Counted from the first letter of the stretch, positions 17,369 through 25,705 are shown. The stretch: DNA of 64,000 bases from an uncultured Bacilli bacterium (GCA_934096235.1 CAKOLO010000002.1:248001-312000), one strand, 5' to 3'. Notes: generated from the sequence alone by a model not told the origin. Made by a program: numbers and translations.

Positions 17369-18547
17369 ATGGCATTAATTAAATGTAGTGAATGTAAAAA
17401 AGAAATATCAACTACTGCTAAAGTATGTCCTCATTGTGGATATAAAAATGATAAAGTAGTTTGTCCTGAATGTGGATGCGAAGTGACTCAAAATGAAAAT
17501 GTTTGCCATGAATGTGGGTATCCTCTTCAAAAGAAGAATCCTCAAAGCATAATAAATGAAAATTTAGATAAAATAACTGGTGCTAAAAGCGAAAATTATG
17601 TAACATTTAAAGATCTATTTAAACATACTTTTGATAAACATACAGACGAAGAACTTGATGAAGTATTCATCTGTGGAGGAGAAAAAACTACTCCTGATGT
17701 TAAAGATATAGATCCTAGAAAAGCTAATGCTTGGGTATATTTTAAGATATTAATGTTTTTCTTAATTGCTTATATACCAGTTAGAATTGGATTTGTAAGT
17801 TATGGAAACGCTAACTTCTTACCTGCCATGATTGTGCTTGCTGCTTTTGCTGTTCCAGTTACGATACTTATATTCTTTTATGAAATTAATATATTTAGAA
17901 ATATTCCATTCTATAAAGTTATGAAATACTTTATACTTGGTGGTGGGCTTAGTTTAATACTTGCTATCCTATTCTTATCACTTGACTTTAATACTGATAT
18001 TACAACATTCTTTGGTGCATTAATGGTTGGTCTTATTGAAGAAGTTGCTAAGGCTGCTATAGTTGCATTTTTCTTATTTAAGAGTAAGAAAAGTAATTAT
18101 ATATTAAATGGTCTTTTAGTTGGCGCTGCCGTTGGTGCTGGATTTGCTGCTTTTGAAACTGCTGGTTATATACTTCGATATGGACTTAATGGTGGACTTA
18201 ACACAATGCTTGATGTTATTAAACTTCGTGGATTCTTAGCTCCAGGTGGACATGTTGCTTGGGCTGCTATTGAAGGTGCTGCACTTATGTATGTTAAAGG
18301 ATTTGAAAAACTTGATAAGAAACACTTAAATGATAAAAGATTTTTACTTATTTGTTTAATACCAGTAGTACTTCATGGTATTTGGGATATGCCTATTAAC
18401 CTACCTTATTATTTGCTTCAAATAACATTAACAGTTCTTGCTTGGTTAGTAATTATATACTTCATTAACTTAGGTTTAAAACAAGTAGATGATGCTAAGA
18501 AGTTAGAAAGTAAAAAGAGTTCAAAGGATAAAAAAGAAGAAAAATAA
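17369..18547 (+). CDS. PrsW-family intramembrane metalloprotease with two zinc ribbons
   Basis: 392 residues, AAAGGAGATGAA before ATG. Two N-terminal zinc ribbons: Cys6/9/20/23 and Cys32/35/46/49. Then seven to eight membrane helices with the PrsW signature: EEVAKA (Glu224-Glu225), AAFETAGY (Glu263), GGHVAWAA (His295) and LHGIWD (His336), the presumed zinc-binding and catalytic set. PrsW (YpdC) starts anti-sigma factor RsiW cleavage in Bacillus. No anti-sigma gene is adjacent; the neighbouring zinc-ribbon protein is the nearest candidate substrate. Cytoplasmic ribbons on a PrsW core are known but give no target by themselves. Confidence 0.85.
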   Translation: MALIKCSECKKEISTTAKVCPHCGYKNDKVVCPECGCEVTQNENVCHECGYPLQKKNPQSIINENLDKITGAKSENYVTFKDLFKHTFDKHTDEELDEVFICGGEKTTPDVKDIDPRKANAWVYFKILMFFLIAYIPVRIGFVSYGNANFLPAMIVLAAFAVPVTILIFFYEINIFRNIPFYKVMKYFILGGGLSLILAILFLSLDFNTDITTFFGALMVGLIEEVAKAAIVAFFLFKSKKSNYILNGLLVGAAVGAGFAAFETAGYILRYGLNGGLNTMLDVIKLRGFLAPGGHVAWAAIEGAALMYVKGFEKLDKKHLNDKRFLLICLIPVVLHGIWDMPINLPYYLLQITLTVLAWLVIIYFINLGLKQVDDAKKLESKKSSKDKKEEK

Positions 18548-18566
18548 TTGTTAATATAATGTTTAT

Positions 18567-18594
18567 AGATGGTCTTGCACCATCTTTTTGTTTT
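18567..18594 (+). terminator. Rho-independent terminator
   Basis: AGATGGT, loop CTTGC and ACCATCT followed by TTTTGTTTT, 20 bases after the PrsW stop. Confidence 0.8.
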
Positions 18595-18724
18595 CTCGTT
18601 TTACACTATTTATATAAAAAGTAAATAAAAAATGTAAAGTTACAATATTTATTTTAAAACATTCTAGAACTTTGCTTGGAAATAAAAATATTTATGATAG
18701 AATATTTTTCAAGGATGTGATTAT

Positions 18725-19564
18725 ATGGTAACTTTTAAGCCTTCAGTTAGAGACTCATTTTCTGATCGAAATGGATTAAATGTAATTAATAAAACAATAC
18801 AAAAGGATGATTTAGATGAAAGAACAAGGAATGAAATTATTAATTTTGTGGATTTACTAATTAAAGATAGTTCTAGACGTTGTTTGCAAGATGAAATGTT
18901 TGATTTTATTTACAAAAGAATATTCTATGTTACTGATGATGAAATACCTAGTCATTTTTATGAAAAAAGACAATATGTTATTGACGGAATAAAATGGAAA
19001 TGGGAATATCATGAAATTTTTTCATTTTTAGAAGAATTTTTTAGATGGTGCAAAGAGAAACTACATATTGATGAAATATATAATATAGCAAATTCTATTT
19101 TCGAAAGAGAATGCGTAGGATATCGATTTGTCGATGGCTTAATTGTTGATGTTATTGATGAGCAGGAAATTAAAGAGATAGAAGATGCTTTAAACTGCAA
19201 ATACTCTGCATGTAAAAAAAGTATTACTAAAGCCTTAGATTTACTTTATAATAGAGAAAATCCAGATTATGATAATTCTGTGAAGGAATCCATTTCTGCA
19301 ATAGAGTCAATGTGCAATATTATTCTTGAAACAAATAATGCAACATTGGGTGAAGCACTAAATAAATTAGAAAAACAAGGATTTAAAATTCATGGAGCGT
19401 TAAAAAATGCATTTTCTTCCTTATACGGTTATACTTCTAACAAAAGTGGTATAAGACATAATAATGGTTTAGATGAAAATGTTTCATTTGAAGAAGCAAA
19501 ATTTATGTTGGTTACATGCTCTGCTTTTCTAAACTATTTAATTGAAATTTATGAAAAAAAATAA
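18725..19564 (+). CDS. AbiJ_NTD4-type abortive-infection-like protein
   Basis: 279 residues, AAGGATGTGA before ATG. The opening SFSDRNG...IQKDDLDE and the middle ERECVGYRFVDG, then NPDYDNSVKESISAIESMC and LYGYTSNKSGIRHNNG, match the AbiJ N-terminal-domain-4 family. The C-terminal helical part with the GIRHNNG segment looks HEPN-like (Arg/His near residue 248), the fold of many defence RNases. AbiJ proteins block phage growth in lactic bacteria, so a defence role is inferred. An HNH-like gene follows after 31 bases and the pair sits between a terminator and a new promoter. Confidence 0.8.
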   Translation: MVTFKPSVRDSFSDRNGLNVINKTIQKDDLDERTRNEIINFVDLLIKDSSRRCLQDEMFDFIYKRIFYVTDDEIPSHFYEKRQYVIDGIKWKWEYHEIFSFLEEFFRWCKEKLHIDEIYNIANSIFERECVGYRFVDGLIVDVIDEQEIKEIEDALNCKYSACKKSITKALDLLYNRENPDYDNSVKESISAIESMCNIILETNNATLGEALNKLEKQGFKIHGALKNAFSSLYGYTSNKSGIRHNNGLDENVSFEEAKFMLVTCSAFLNYLIEIYEKK

Positions 19565-19595
19565 ATTGACACATTAAACGGTTAGAGGTGATATT

Positions 19596-20402
19596 TTGAA
19601 AAAAGGTTATTGTCATATATGCCAAAAAAATAAAGATTTAACATATGAACATATTCCACCACAAAAAGCATTTAATAATATGAGAGCCAAATCTATTGAG
19701 GGAAAAGAAGCACTAAAATTACTAGTTGATGATAATAGACTTCCTTGGGAAACTGATGGATTAAAGTATGAGTCTAAACAAAGAGGAATGGGAATGTATT
19801 CTTTGTGTAAAGAATGTAATAATTTAACTGGAAAATATTATGGTAATGAATATATAAAATTTGCTAATACTATACATCTTTTATTTCCTCAAATTAAGAA
19901 AATAACAAAAGGTAAACCTAATGCGATTGCAAATATTCATATAAAGGGAATTAATCCATTACTTTTTGCTAAACAAGTTTTATCGATGTTTTGTAGTACT
20001 TGTCCCTATATAACTAAGAGTGATCCAAAAATTATTGATTTATTACTAAACAAAAATAAAAAAGGTTTAGACCCTCATAAATATAAATTAAGCATGTTTC
20101 TATTAGATAAATATAGAATTGGATATACTGGTTTACAATCCATCTTAACAATAGGTGCCGGCCCAAGATTAGTCGCATCAATAGATGCTTATCCATTTGG
20201 ATTTGTTCTAGAATTTGATCCAAATACTGAGATCAAACGTCAAGAATTAGATATCACATCATTTTTTAATGATTATGAATGTGTAGAATATGACATGGAT
20301 TTTGGAATTCCAATATTAGAACGTAATGATAGTTTATCTTGTGATTATCGTTCAAAAGAAGAAATAATAAAATGTATAGAAGAAAATAGAAATCAACGAT
20401 AA
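19596..20402 (+). CDS. HNH-type endonuclease-like protein
   Basis: 268 residues starting at TTG 19596 with AGAGGTGA at good spacing; no earlier ATG fits. The zinc/catalytic scaffold is Cys6-Cys9 (CHIC), EHIPPQ with His19, then Cys71-Cys74 and CNNLTG (Asn75-Asn76), an HNH finger. The remaining 190 residues have no recognised domain. Thirty-one bases after the AbiJ-like gene with no terminator between, so the two probably form a unit. A nuclease acting on DNA or RNA in response to phage is inferred from context and fold. Confidence 0.7.
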   Translation: MKKGYCHICQKNKDLTYEHIPPQKAFNNMRAKSIEGKEALKLLVDDNRLPWETDGLKYESKQRGMGMYSLCKECNNLTGKYYGNEYIKFANTIHLLFPQIKKITKGKPNAIANIHIKGINPLLFAKQVLSMFCSTCPYITKSDPKIIDLLLNKNKKGLDPHKYKLSMFLLDKYRIGYTGLQSILTIGAGPRLVASIDAYPFGFVLEFDPNTEIKRQELDITSFFNDYECVEYDMDFGIPILERNDSLSCDYRSKEEIIKCIEENRNQR

Positions 20403-20427
20403 AGTTGGTAATATTATAATTTGTTTA

Positions 20428-20456
20428 TTGAAAAATATAGGGTATCATTATATAAT
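20428..20456 (+). promoter_or_regulatory. SigmaA-type promoter of the IrrE-like gene
   Basis: TTGAAA (20428-20433), a 17-base spacer and a perfect TATAAT (20451-20456), about 40 bases before the GTG start. It separates this gene from the AbiJ/HNH pair. Confidence 0.7.
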
Positions 20457-20498
20457 ATTTTCGTATTTATTAGTTGACTTTTTTAGGAGGAATAAATC

Positions 20499-21050
20499 GT
20501 GAATGATGTTGTAAAAATAAGTAATCAAGATAGTTCATTAGAAAATGATACTAAATTCTTAGTAGAAGAAAGAGTCAAAAAAATATTTAAAAAATTAAAT
20601 CATTGTGTCGAATCAAATGGTTTAATTGATGTAACTAGACTAGTAAATTCATTTAATTTTGAAATAGTAGAAAATATGGGGTTACCAAAATTATTAAATG
20701 GAATAGTCACTTGTGATATGAATGGTAATCAAATGTGTATTAATAATAATTTAAGTAAAGAGTCTAAAAGATATTCTATAGCATATCTTCTTTCTACTTA
20801 TTTATTATATTATAGTAAACAAGAATTCTTTAGTTTTAATCATTTAGAATCATGCGAAGATTATAATGCTGCGTTCATGGCTAGACTACTGCTTATACCT
20901 GAATCAATTTTAAGAACTGCATATAGTAATTCTAATGGTGATATACAATATTTATCAGAATTGTTTGAGGTACCTAGTAATGTGATGGAACAAAGACTTA
21001 AAGAAATAAATAAATTTAAAAAGTTAGCTTTAAAAAAATATTTAATATAA
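20499..21050 (+). CDS. ImmA/IrrE-like protein lacking the zinc-protease motif
   Basis: 183 residues from GTG 20499, eight bases after AGGAGG. The layout resembles ImmA/IrrE metallopeptidases: N-terminal helical region, a beta segment (GIVTCDMNGNQMCINN), the expected catalytic helix and a downstream FMARLLLIP segment like the family's FAxxLLMP. Where HExxH should be, residues 96-100 read YLLST, so neither His nor the Glu is present. It is probably a non-catalytic sensor or regulator, or a decayed copy. IrrE proteins cleave repressors of stress and mobile-element genes, and no HTH partner is adjacent. Confidence 0.6.
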   Translation: MNDVVKISNQDSSLENDTKFLVEERVKKIFKKLNHCVESNGLIDVTRLVNSFNFEIVENMGLPKLLNGIVTCDMNGNQMCINNNLSKESKRYSIAYLLSTYLLYYSKQEFFSFNHLESCEDYNAAFMARLLLIPESILRTAYSNSNGDIQYLSELFEVPSNVMEQRLKEINKFKKLALKKYLI

Positions 21051-21071
21051 AAAAGCCTTTAATAAAGGCTT
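21045..21071 (-). terminator. Terminator of tRNA-Gly
   Basis: AAGCCTTT, loop and AAAGGCTT form an 8-bp stem. On the minus strand it is followed by TTTTTT, ten bases after the tRNA end. On the plus strand there is no T run. Confidence 0.75.
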
Positions 21072-21081
21072 ATATACATAT

Positions 21082-21156
21082 TGGAGCAAGTAACCGGAAT
21101 CGAACCGGCATCTTAGCCTTGGCAAGGCCACATTCTAACCGTTGAACTATACCTGC
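21082..21156 (-). tRNA. tRNA-Gly (anticodon GCC)
   Basis: The minus strand folds into a cloverleaf: acceptor GCAGGTA with TACTTGC (one G-U), T-loop GGTTCGATTCC, anticodon stem with CCTTGCCAAGG giving anticodon GCC, and an encoded CCA at 21082-21084. A promoter is 14 bases upstream. Confidence 0.95.
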
Positions 21157-21169
21157 GTTTGCAAATAAT

Positions 21170-21198
21170 ATTTTAACAATAAAATATATTTTTTTCAA
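21170..21198 (-). promoter_or_regulatory. SigmaA-type promoter of tRNA-Gly
   Basis: Minus-strand TTGAAA (21198-21193), 17-base spacer, TAAAAT (21175-21170). Confidence 0.6.
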
Positions 21199-21207
21199 GT
21201 GCTTTAT

Positions 21208-21242
21208 TAAAAAAAGTGGATTAATCTTCAAAATCCACTTTT
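21208..21242 (-). terminator. Terminator of the patatin gene
   Basis: Arms AAAGTGGATT (21213-21222) and AATCCACTTT (21232-21241), with a T-rich run on the minus strand after the patatin stop codon. Confidence 0.75.
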
Positions 21243-22288
21243 ATATTCTTTATAAAATCATAATATATATTATTCTTATCACCTGCGAATTGGTATTTTA
21301 GTTTAGTAATTAAATATGGAATATTATAAATCTTAAATCTTTCTATATTTTTTTGTTTACATACCTTCTCTATTACTTTTATAATGAATTCTTTATTTGA
21401 CTTAGGGGGTAAACCTTTATTATATTTTTTTATCATTCTTTTTAATGTTACTTTATCAAATAATCTATCATAGTATGTTTCTTCTTTATATTTAAAATAA
21501 TATTTATTACCATCTAAATTATCCAGATATTTTAAAGTATCAAAGTAACCTAGATTCATTCTATAGATTGATACTTCAGGAGTAAATACTAATATTGATC
21601 CTAAGTCTTCTCTTGGTTTAATAATATGCACTTTTGCATTCTTTCTTGGTTTATACTTAAGTTTTCTATTGTCCCATGCTCTTACTGCATATACTTCATC
21701 ATATCCTTCATCTAAAAGCATATCTATTGGGCAATTCATGTGTACTCCGCCATCAAGATAGTATTTATTATCAATAATTCTTTCTAGTTTAAAGCCTGGT
21801 AAATAGGCACTAGCTAAAACGTAGTCTACAAATTTTCCTTTTGGTATATCGCGTTTAAATATCTCTATTGGTTTTAGATCACTAATACTAAAAGTTACTA
21901 ATCCGAAGTTTATTTTACTTTTATAAAATTTATCTTCTTTTAGGTTTTTCGAAAGAAGTTTTCTTATATTAGTTGTATCTACGCCTATATTTTTTATTAT
22001 CTTTTCTATATTTTCTTTATTATCTTTTAATTCTTTTAAATCAAATTTATGATTTGAAATGTCATTTAAAAATTTTCCATCTAATCCGAATAGTTCTTTA
22101 CTATCAGTTGTTTGCCATAGTTTGTACATTCCATCTAGATTATTGCATGCGTAGAACGCCGCGTTTATTGCACCTATTGATGTACCTGCGACTGCATCAA
22201 AAAATATTTTCTTTTTAGAAAGTGCTTTTATAGCACCTGCTTCATATGCACCTCTTGCTCCTCCACCTTCTAGGGCTAATGCTTTCAT
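21221..22288 (-). CDS. Patatin-like phospholipase
   Basis: 355 residues. The oxyanion loop LEGGGARGAYEAG, nucleophile elbow AGTSIGA (Ser37) and catalytic YLDGG (Asp179) make up the Ser-Asp dyad of patatin-like lipid acyl hydrolases. It would release fatty acids from membrane lipids. About 140 residues follow the Asp with no recognised domain. ATGA overlap with the PAP2 gene upstream shows that the two are translated together, and both act on phospholipids. Confidence 0.9.
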   Translation of the reverse strand: MKALALEGGGARGAYEAGAIKALSKKKIFFDAVAGTSIGAINAAFYACNNLDGMYKLWQTTDSKELFGLDGKFLNDISNHKFDLKELKDNKENIEKIIKNIGVDTTNIRKLLSKNLKEDKFYKSKINFGLVTFSISDLKPIEIFKRDIPKGKFVDYVLASAYLPGFKLERIIDNKYYLDGGVHMNCPIDMLLDEGYDEVYAVRAWDNRKLKYKPRKNAKVHIIKPREDLGSILVFTPEVSIYRMNLGYFDTLKYLDNLDGNKYYFKYKEETYYDRLFDKVTLKRMIKKYNKGLPPKSNKEFIIKVIEKVCKQKNIERFKIYNIPYLITKLKYQFAGDKNNIYYDFIKNIKVDFED

Positions 22289-22917
22289 ACCAACTTCTCC
22301 TTAAAATTCTTTTCAATTATATTTATACTACATAATAAACAAGGAATGCCTAGTAAAAATCCACCTACTACATCAGAGAAGAAATGAACTCCTAAACAAA
22401 CTCTTGAAAATGCTACTATACAAATTAAGAAACAAAATAGAAATCCAAATATTATTCTTACAAAAGTATTTGTTTTTTCAGTCATTAAATAATATAAAGT
22501 AATATAAAATACTAAAGAAGTTAAAGTATGTCCACTTGGAAAACTAAAACTACTTGGTATTTCTATTAGTGCTATTAAAGGTCTTGGTCTTTGTACTAAA
22601 TTCTTAGTGATAAATACAACTATTCCAGAAAATAGATAACTTCCTGATAGTAAGTAAAAGTACCATTTATTCTTAATAAATAGTAAAATACACACAATTA
22701 TTATAATTGGTATGTACCAATCACCAAAATTTGTAATAAAGCTCATAGCTGCTGTCAATCTTTTGTCACTTATGTTTCCAAAAAATTCTATTACTTTATA
22801 GTCAAAGTTTACAACATATTTGTAAATACTTGTGTTTTTAATCACAATAAAAGATACTATCAATAAGATAATAATTAGCATATATATCCAATTTTCTTTT
22901 AGTATCTTTTTTATCAT
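22285..22917 (-). CDS. PAP2-family membrane phosphatase
   Basis: 210 residues, six membrane helices. The three PAP2 motifs are complete: KNLVQRPRP, PSGH, and SRVCLGVHFFSD. Such enzymes dephosphorylate undecaprenyl pyrophosphate or phosphatidate at the membrane. The start has no Shine-Dalgarno, and a TATAAT-like box lies only three bases before the ATG; an internal ATG (13th codon) is an alternative but would cut the first helix. Coupled to the patatin gene by ATGA. Confidence 0.85.
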   Translation of the reverse strand: MIKKILKENWIYMLIIILLIVSFIVIKNTSIYKYVVNFDYKVIEFFGNISDKRLTAAMSFITNFGDWYIPIIIIVCILLFIKNKWYFYLLSGSYLFSGIVVFITKNLVQRPRPLIALIEIPSSFSFPSGHTLTSLVFYITLYYLMTEKTNTFVRIIFGFLFCFLICIVAFSRVCLGVHFFSDVVGGFLLGIPCLLCSINIIEKNFKEKLV

Positions 22918-22958
22918 ATTATTATTATAACATAGTTTTTAATTATTTAACCAATTCT

Positions 22959-23585
22959 TTATTTCGTACCGTAAACCCTGTCACCTGCATCTCCAAGACC
23001 AGGTAAAATATATTTGTTTTCATTTAAACATCTATCTATACATGAAGTATATATTTGCACGTCTTTATGTGCTTTTTTTAATGCTTTAATTCCTTCAGGT
23101 GATGAGATAATACATAAAAATTTTATTTTCTTAACGCCATCTTTTTTAAGTCTATCTATTGTTGCGATAGCGCTTCCTCCGGTTGCAAGCATTGGATCTA
23201 GAACAAATACTTCTCTATTCTCTATTCCTTTTGGCATTTTATAATAGTATTCTACTGGTTCAAAAGTTTTTTCATTTCTATAAAGTCCAATATGTCCTAT
23301 TTTAGCATTTGGTATTACTGTTAATATACCATCTACCATACTCATTCCGGCTCTTAGAATTGGTACAAATGCATAATTATCTTCATTTAATTTATAAGTT
23401 TTATATTTTTCAAGAGGAGTTTGTATTTCACATTCTTCAAGTATTGCATCTTTTGTTGCTTCATAACAAAGTAATATAGATATTTCACTTATTATTTCTC
23501 TAAATTCTTTAGTACCTGTTTTTTTATTTCTAAGTATTGATAATTTATGAGTAACTAGTGGATGATTTAATACTATTTCTTTCAT
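22959..23585 (-). CDS. upp: Uracil phosphoribosyltransferase
   Basis: 208 residues, the usual length. The PRPP-binding loop is LDPMLATGGS and the C-terminal uracil-binding segment LPGLGDAGDRVYGTK is intact. It converts uracil and PRPP into UMP in pyrimidine salvage. Its ATG overlaps the permease stop (TAATG), so uptake and conversion are made together, all under the leader described upstream of the permease. Confidence 0.97.
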   Translation of the reverse strand: MKEIVLNHPLVTHKLSILRNKKTGTKEFREIISEISILLCYEATKDAILEECEIQTPLEKYKTYKLNEDNYAFVPILRAGMSMVDGILTVIPNAKIGHIGLYRNEKTFEPVEYYYKMPKGIENREVFVLDPMLATGGSAIATIDRLKKDGVKKIKFLCIISSPEGIKALKKAHKDVQIYTSCIDRCLNENKYILPGLGDAGDRVYGTK

Positions 23586-24865
23586 TATTTTTCCTCCTTA
23601 ATTAATAAGTTTAGAAGTATTCCTACGATTGCGGCTAAACTCATTCCTGATATTGAGAGATTTATATTTTTAGTCACTACTGATATAGCTGCTCCACCTA
23701 GTCCTAGAACTAACATTGAAGAAGCTACAATAACATTTTTTGTATTTCCGAAGTCAACTTTGTTTTGAATTAATATTTTAAGTCCATTTACTGATATAAA
23801 TCCATAAAGTAATATTGATACTCCTCCAAGTACTGGTGTTGGTATTGATGAGATGATTGCTGTTAATTGTCCTAAGAATCCAAATATAATTGCTATTATT
23901 GCTGCAAGGCCTATTACCCAAACTGAAGCAACTTTAGTCATACCTACTACTGAAGTATTTTCTCCATATGTAGTGTTTGCTGGTCCACCAATAAATCCTG
24001 CTGCGAATGTTGCAATTCCGTCTCCCATAAGTGTGTTATCTAGTCCTGGATCCTCTATTAAATCTTTATCTATTATTTCACTTAATACTTTATGATCTCC
24101 TATATGTTCTGATATAGTTACTAGTGCGATTGGTACTATTGTAAGTATTGCTTCGAAATTTAATTTATAGTGTACAAATGGTAAATAAAAATCTGGTTTT
24201 GATATTATTTTAGCGCTCACAATTCCTGAATAATCTACCATGCCTAATATCATTGATGCTATGTAACCTGCTACCATACCCATTAAGAATGGTATTACTT
24301 TCAAGAATCCTTTTCCTCTTACTGCAAGAATTCCTGTTGTTAAGAATGCTACTAATGCTACTACTATGTTTTTCCATGGAACTATTTCCATATTAAGTCC
24401 TATTTCTTCAACTGCTGTTGGTGCTAGTGATAAACCAATAATCATTATCATAGGTCCTACTACTATAGGTGGTAATAACTTATTAATCCATTTTTTACCT
24501 ACTAGTTTTATTATTAATGCTACTAGTACATATACTAGTCCTACTGCCATTAATGCTGTAAAAACACTTGATTTTCCACTTTTTGCAAATCCTACAATCA
24601 TTGGTGTAATAAATGCAAATGAACTTCCTAAATAAACTGGACTCTTTCCTCTTGTACAAATAATATAGATTAGTGTTCCTATACCTGAAGATATAAGTGC
24701 TACTGGTATAGATAGTACTTCACTACCTGAAGCAGTATTAACTAATATTGGTACTAATATTGTTGCTCCAAACATAGCAAATACATGTTGAAGTGATAAT
24801 AGTATCCATTTTAATATTGGTGGTTTTTCATTAACATCAAGTAACATTTTATTGTTCTTTTTCAT
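23585..24865 (-). CDS. uraA: Uracil permease (NCS2 family)
   Basis: 426 residues, about 14 membrane segments, with GGAGG before ATG. Family blocks include LQHVFAMFGATILVPIL, ALVTISEHIGDH (the substrate-binding Glu) and PANTTYGENTSV. It imports uracil with protons. The gene follows a 200-base leader that contains a short peptide gene and a terminator, so expression is probably set by attenuation. upp is immediately downstream. Confidence 0.95.
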   Translation of the reverse strand: MKKNNKMLLDVNEKPPILKWILLSLQHVFAMFGATILVPILVNTASGSEVLSIPVALISSGIGTLIYIICTRGKSPVYLGSSFAFITPMIVGFAKSGKSSVFTALMAVGLVYVLVALIIKLVGKKWINKLLPPIVVGPMIMIIGLSLAPTAVEEIGLNMEIVPWKNIVVALVAFLTTGILAVRGKGFLKVIPFLMGMVAGYIASMILGMVDYSGIVSAKIISKPDFYLPFVHYKLNFEAILTIVPIALVTISEHIGDHKVLSEIIDKDLIEDPGLDNTLMGDGIATFAAGFIGGPANTTYGENTSVVGMTKVASVWVIGLAAIIAIIFGFLGQLTAIISSIPTPVLGGVSILLYGFISVNGLKILIQNKVDFGNTKNVIVASSMLVLGLGGAAISVVTKNINLSISGMSLAAIVGILLNLLIKEEK

Positions 24866-24896
24866 AAATCCTCCTTTTTAAACAATAAATTATGGC

Positions 24897-24925
24897 AAAA
24901 AAAATCTCATCAATAAATGATGAGA
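24897..24925 (-). terminator. Attenuator terminator before uraA
   Basis: Minus-strand hairpin TCTCATCA, loop TTTAT, TGATGAGA, then T8, 32 bases before the uraA start. The stem begins three bases after the stop codon of the leader peptide. Confidence 0.8.
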
Positions 24926-24928
24926 AAT

Positions 24929-25009
24929 TTAAAAGAAATTAAAATCGATAATGTCACATAGACACTTTTTGTAAACATAGTTAGGATGTTTTGACTTTAA
25001 TTTCATCAT
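24929..25009 (-). CDS. Leader peptide (26 codons) of the uracil operon
   Basis: A 26-residue frame starts with ATG-ATG at 25009, twelve bases after AGG of CGAGGT, and ends TAA at 24929. It is basic in the first half, contains Cys-Leu-Cys and ends FNFF. The last 30 bases are U-rich, and the stop codon is three bases from the attenuator hairpin. A ribosome reaching the stop would cover the hairpin, as in the pyrBI leader of enteric bacteria. Function as a leader is inferred; too short for domain calls. Confidence 0.55.
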   Translation of the reverse strand: MMKLKSKHPNYVYKKCLCDIIDFNFF

Positions 25010-25030
25010 ATATTTTTTTACCTCGTTAAA

Positions 25031-25059
25031 ATATTAACATATATATTTTATTAATGCAA
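25031..25059 (-). promoter_or_regulatory. SigmaA-type promoter of the uraA-upp operon
   Basis: Minus-strand TTGCAT (25059-25054), 17-base spacer, TAATAT (25036-25031), placing the transcript start just before the leader peptide's ribosome site. Confidence 0.6.
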
Positions 25060-25069
25060 CTAGTTTTTA

Positions 25070-25639
25070 TTATTTTAATATTCTTTTTGGGGTCCATGTA
25101 CTTAGTAGTACATTGTTAGTATTTTGTGATTTTCTTTCTAATTCGTCTAATACTTCTAATCCTATAGGATCTTTATATGTTTCATAATCTAGTATTATTC
25201 TTTTCTTTTCACGTAATAGTTCTAACATTTTTGATACGTTAGTTCTATCTTTTTCATTTAATGAGCTTTGTGTATATTCAATAAAATCTCCATCAGTAGA
25301 TTTAGATACTGGTGTTATTACTTCTAAATTTATGCCTTCTAATTCTAACATTTCTTTTATGTTAAGAGCCATTCCATAGTCAGCTAATGATACTATCATA
25401 TTTGGAAATTTTCTTTTAAATTCAATTAAATTATAAATTGTATAGTCATATGATGAAGTTTCATCATTAGAAGTTTGATATATTATTGGTTTTCTAGTAT
25501 ATATATGTTTTTCTATACTTTCTCTATCTAGTGAGAATCCACTTTTTGTTATAAAGTGTAATCCATCTATATTTTTATTATTTAATGCTTTTTCATTTGC
25601 TTTGTATGAACATATATTAGATTTCTTTATTATTTTCAT
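25070..25639 (-). CDS. Hypothetical soluble protein
   Basis: 189 residues, AAAGGAGG before ATG. No signal peptide or membrane helix. Alternating strands and helices (HFITKSGFSLDRESIE, NMIVSLADYGMALN, RIILDYETYKDPIG) suggest an alpha/beta fold; no known family was recognised. It ends 11 bases before the uraA promoter and seems to be its own unit. Confidence 0.6.
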   Translation of the reverse strand: MKIIKKSNICSYKANEKALNNKNIDGLHFITKSGFSLDRESIEKHIYTRKPIIYQTSNDETSSYDYTIYNLIEFKRKFPNMIVSLADYGMALNIKEMLELEGINLEVITPVSKSTDGDFIEYTQSSLNEKDRTNVSKMLELLREKKRIILDYETYKDPIGLEVLDELERKSQNTNNVLLSTWTPKRILK

Positions 25640-25705
25640 ATTTTATCCTCCTTTTGTTTCCACTATTCATCGGATGTATATTATATCTTATTTATGAGTT
25701 AAAAT

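Noticed and set aside
21045..21170. Attachment-site repeat at tRNA-Gly
   Set aside because: No second copy of the tRNA 3' end was found by eye in the window and no integrase is present.
24866..25065. PyrR-binding attenuator before uraA
   Set aside because: No conserved PyrR loop was recognised; a translated leader peptide explains the structure better.
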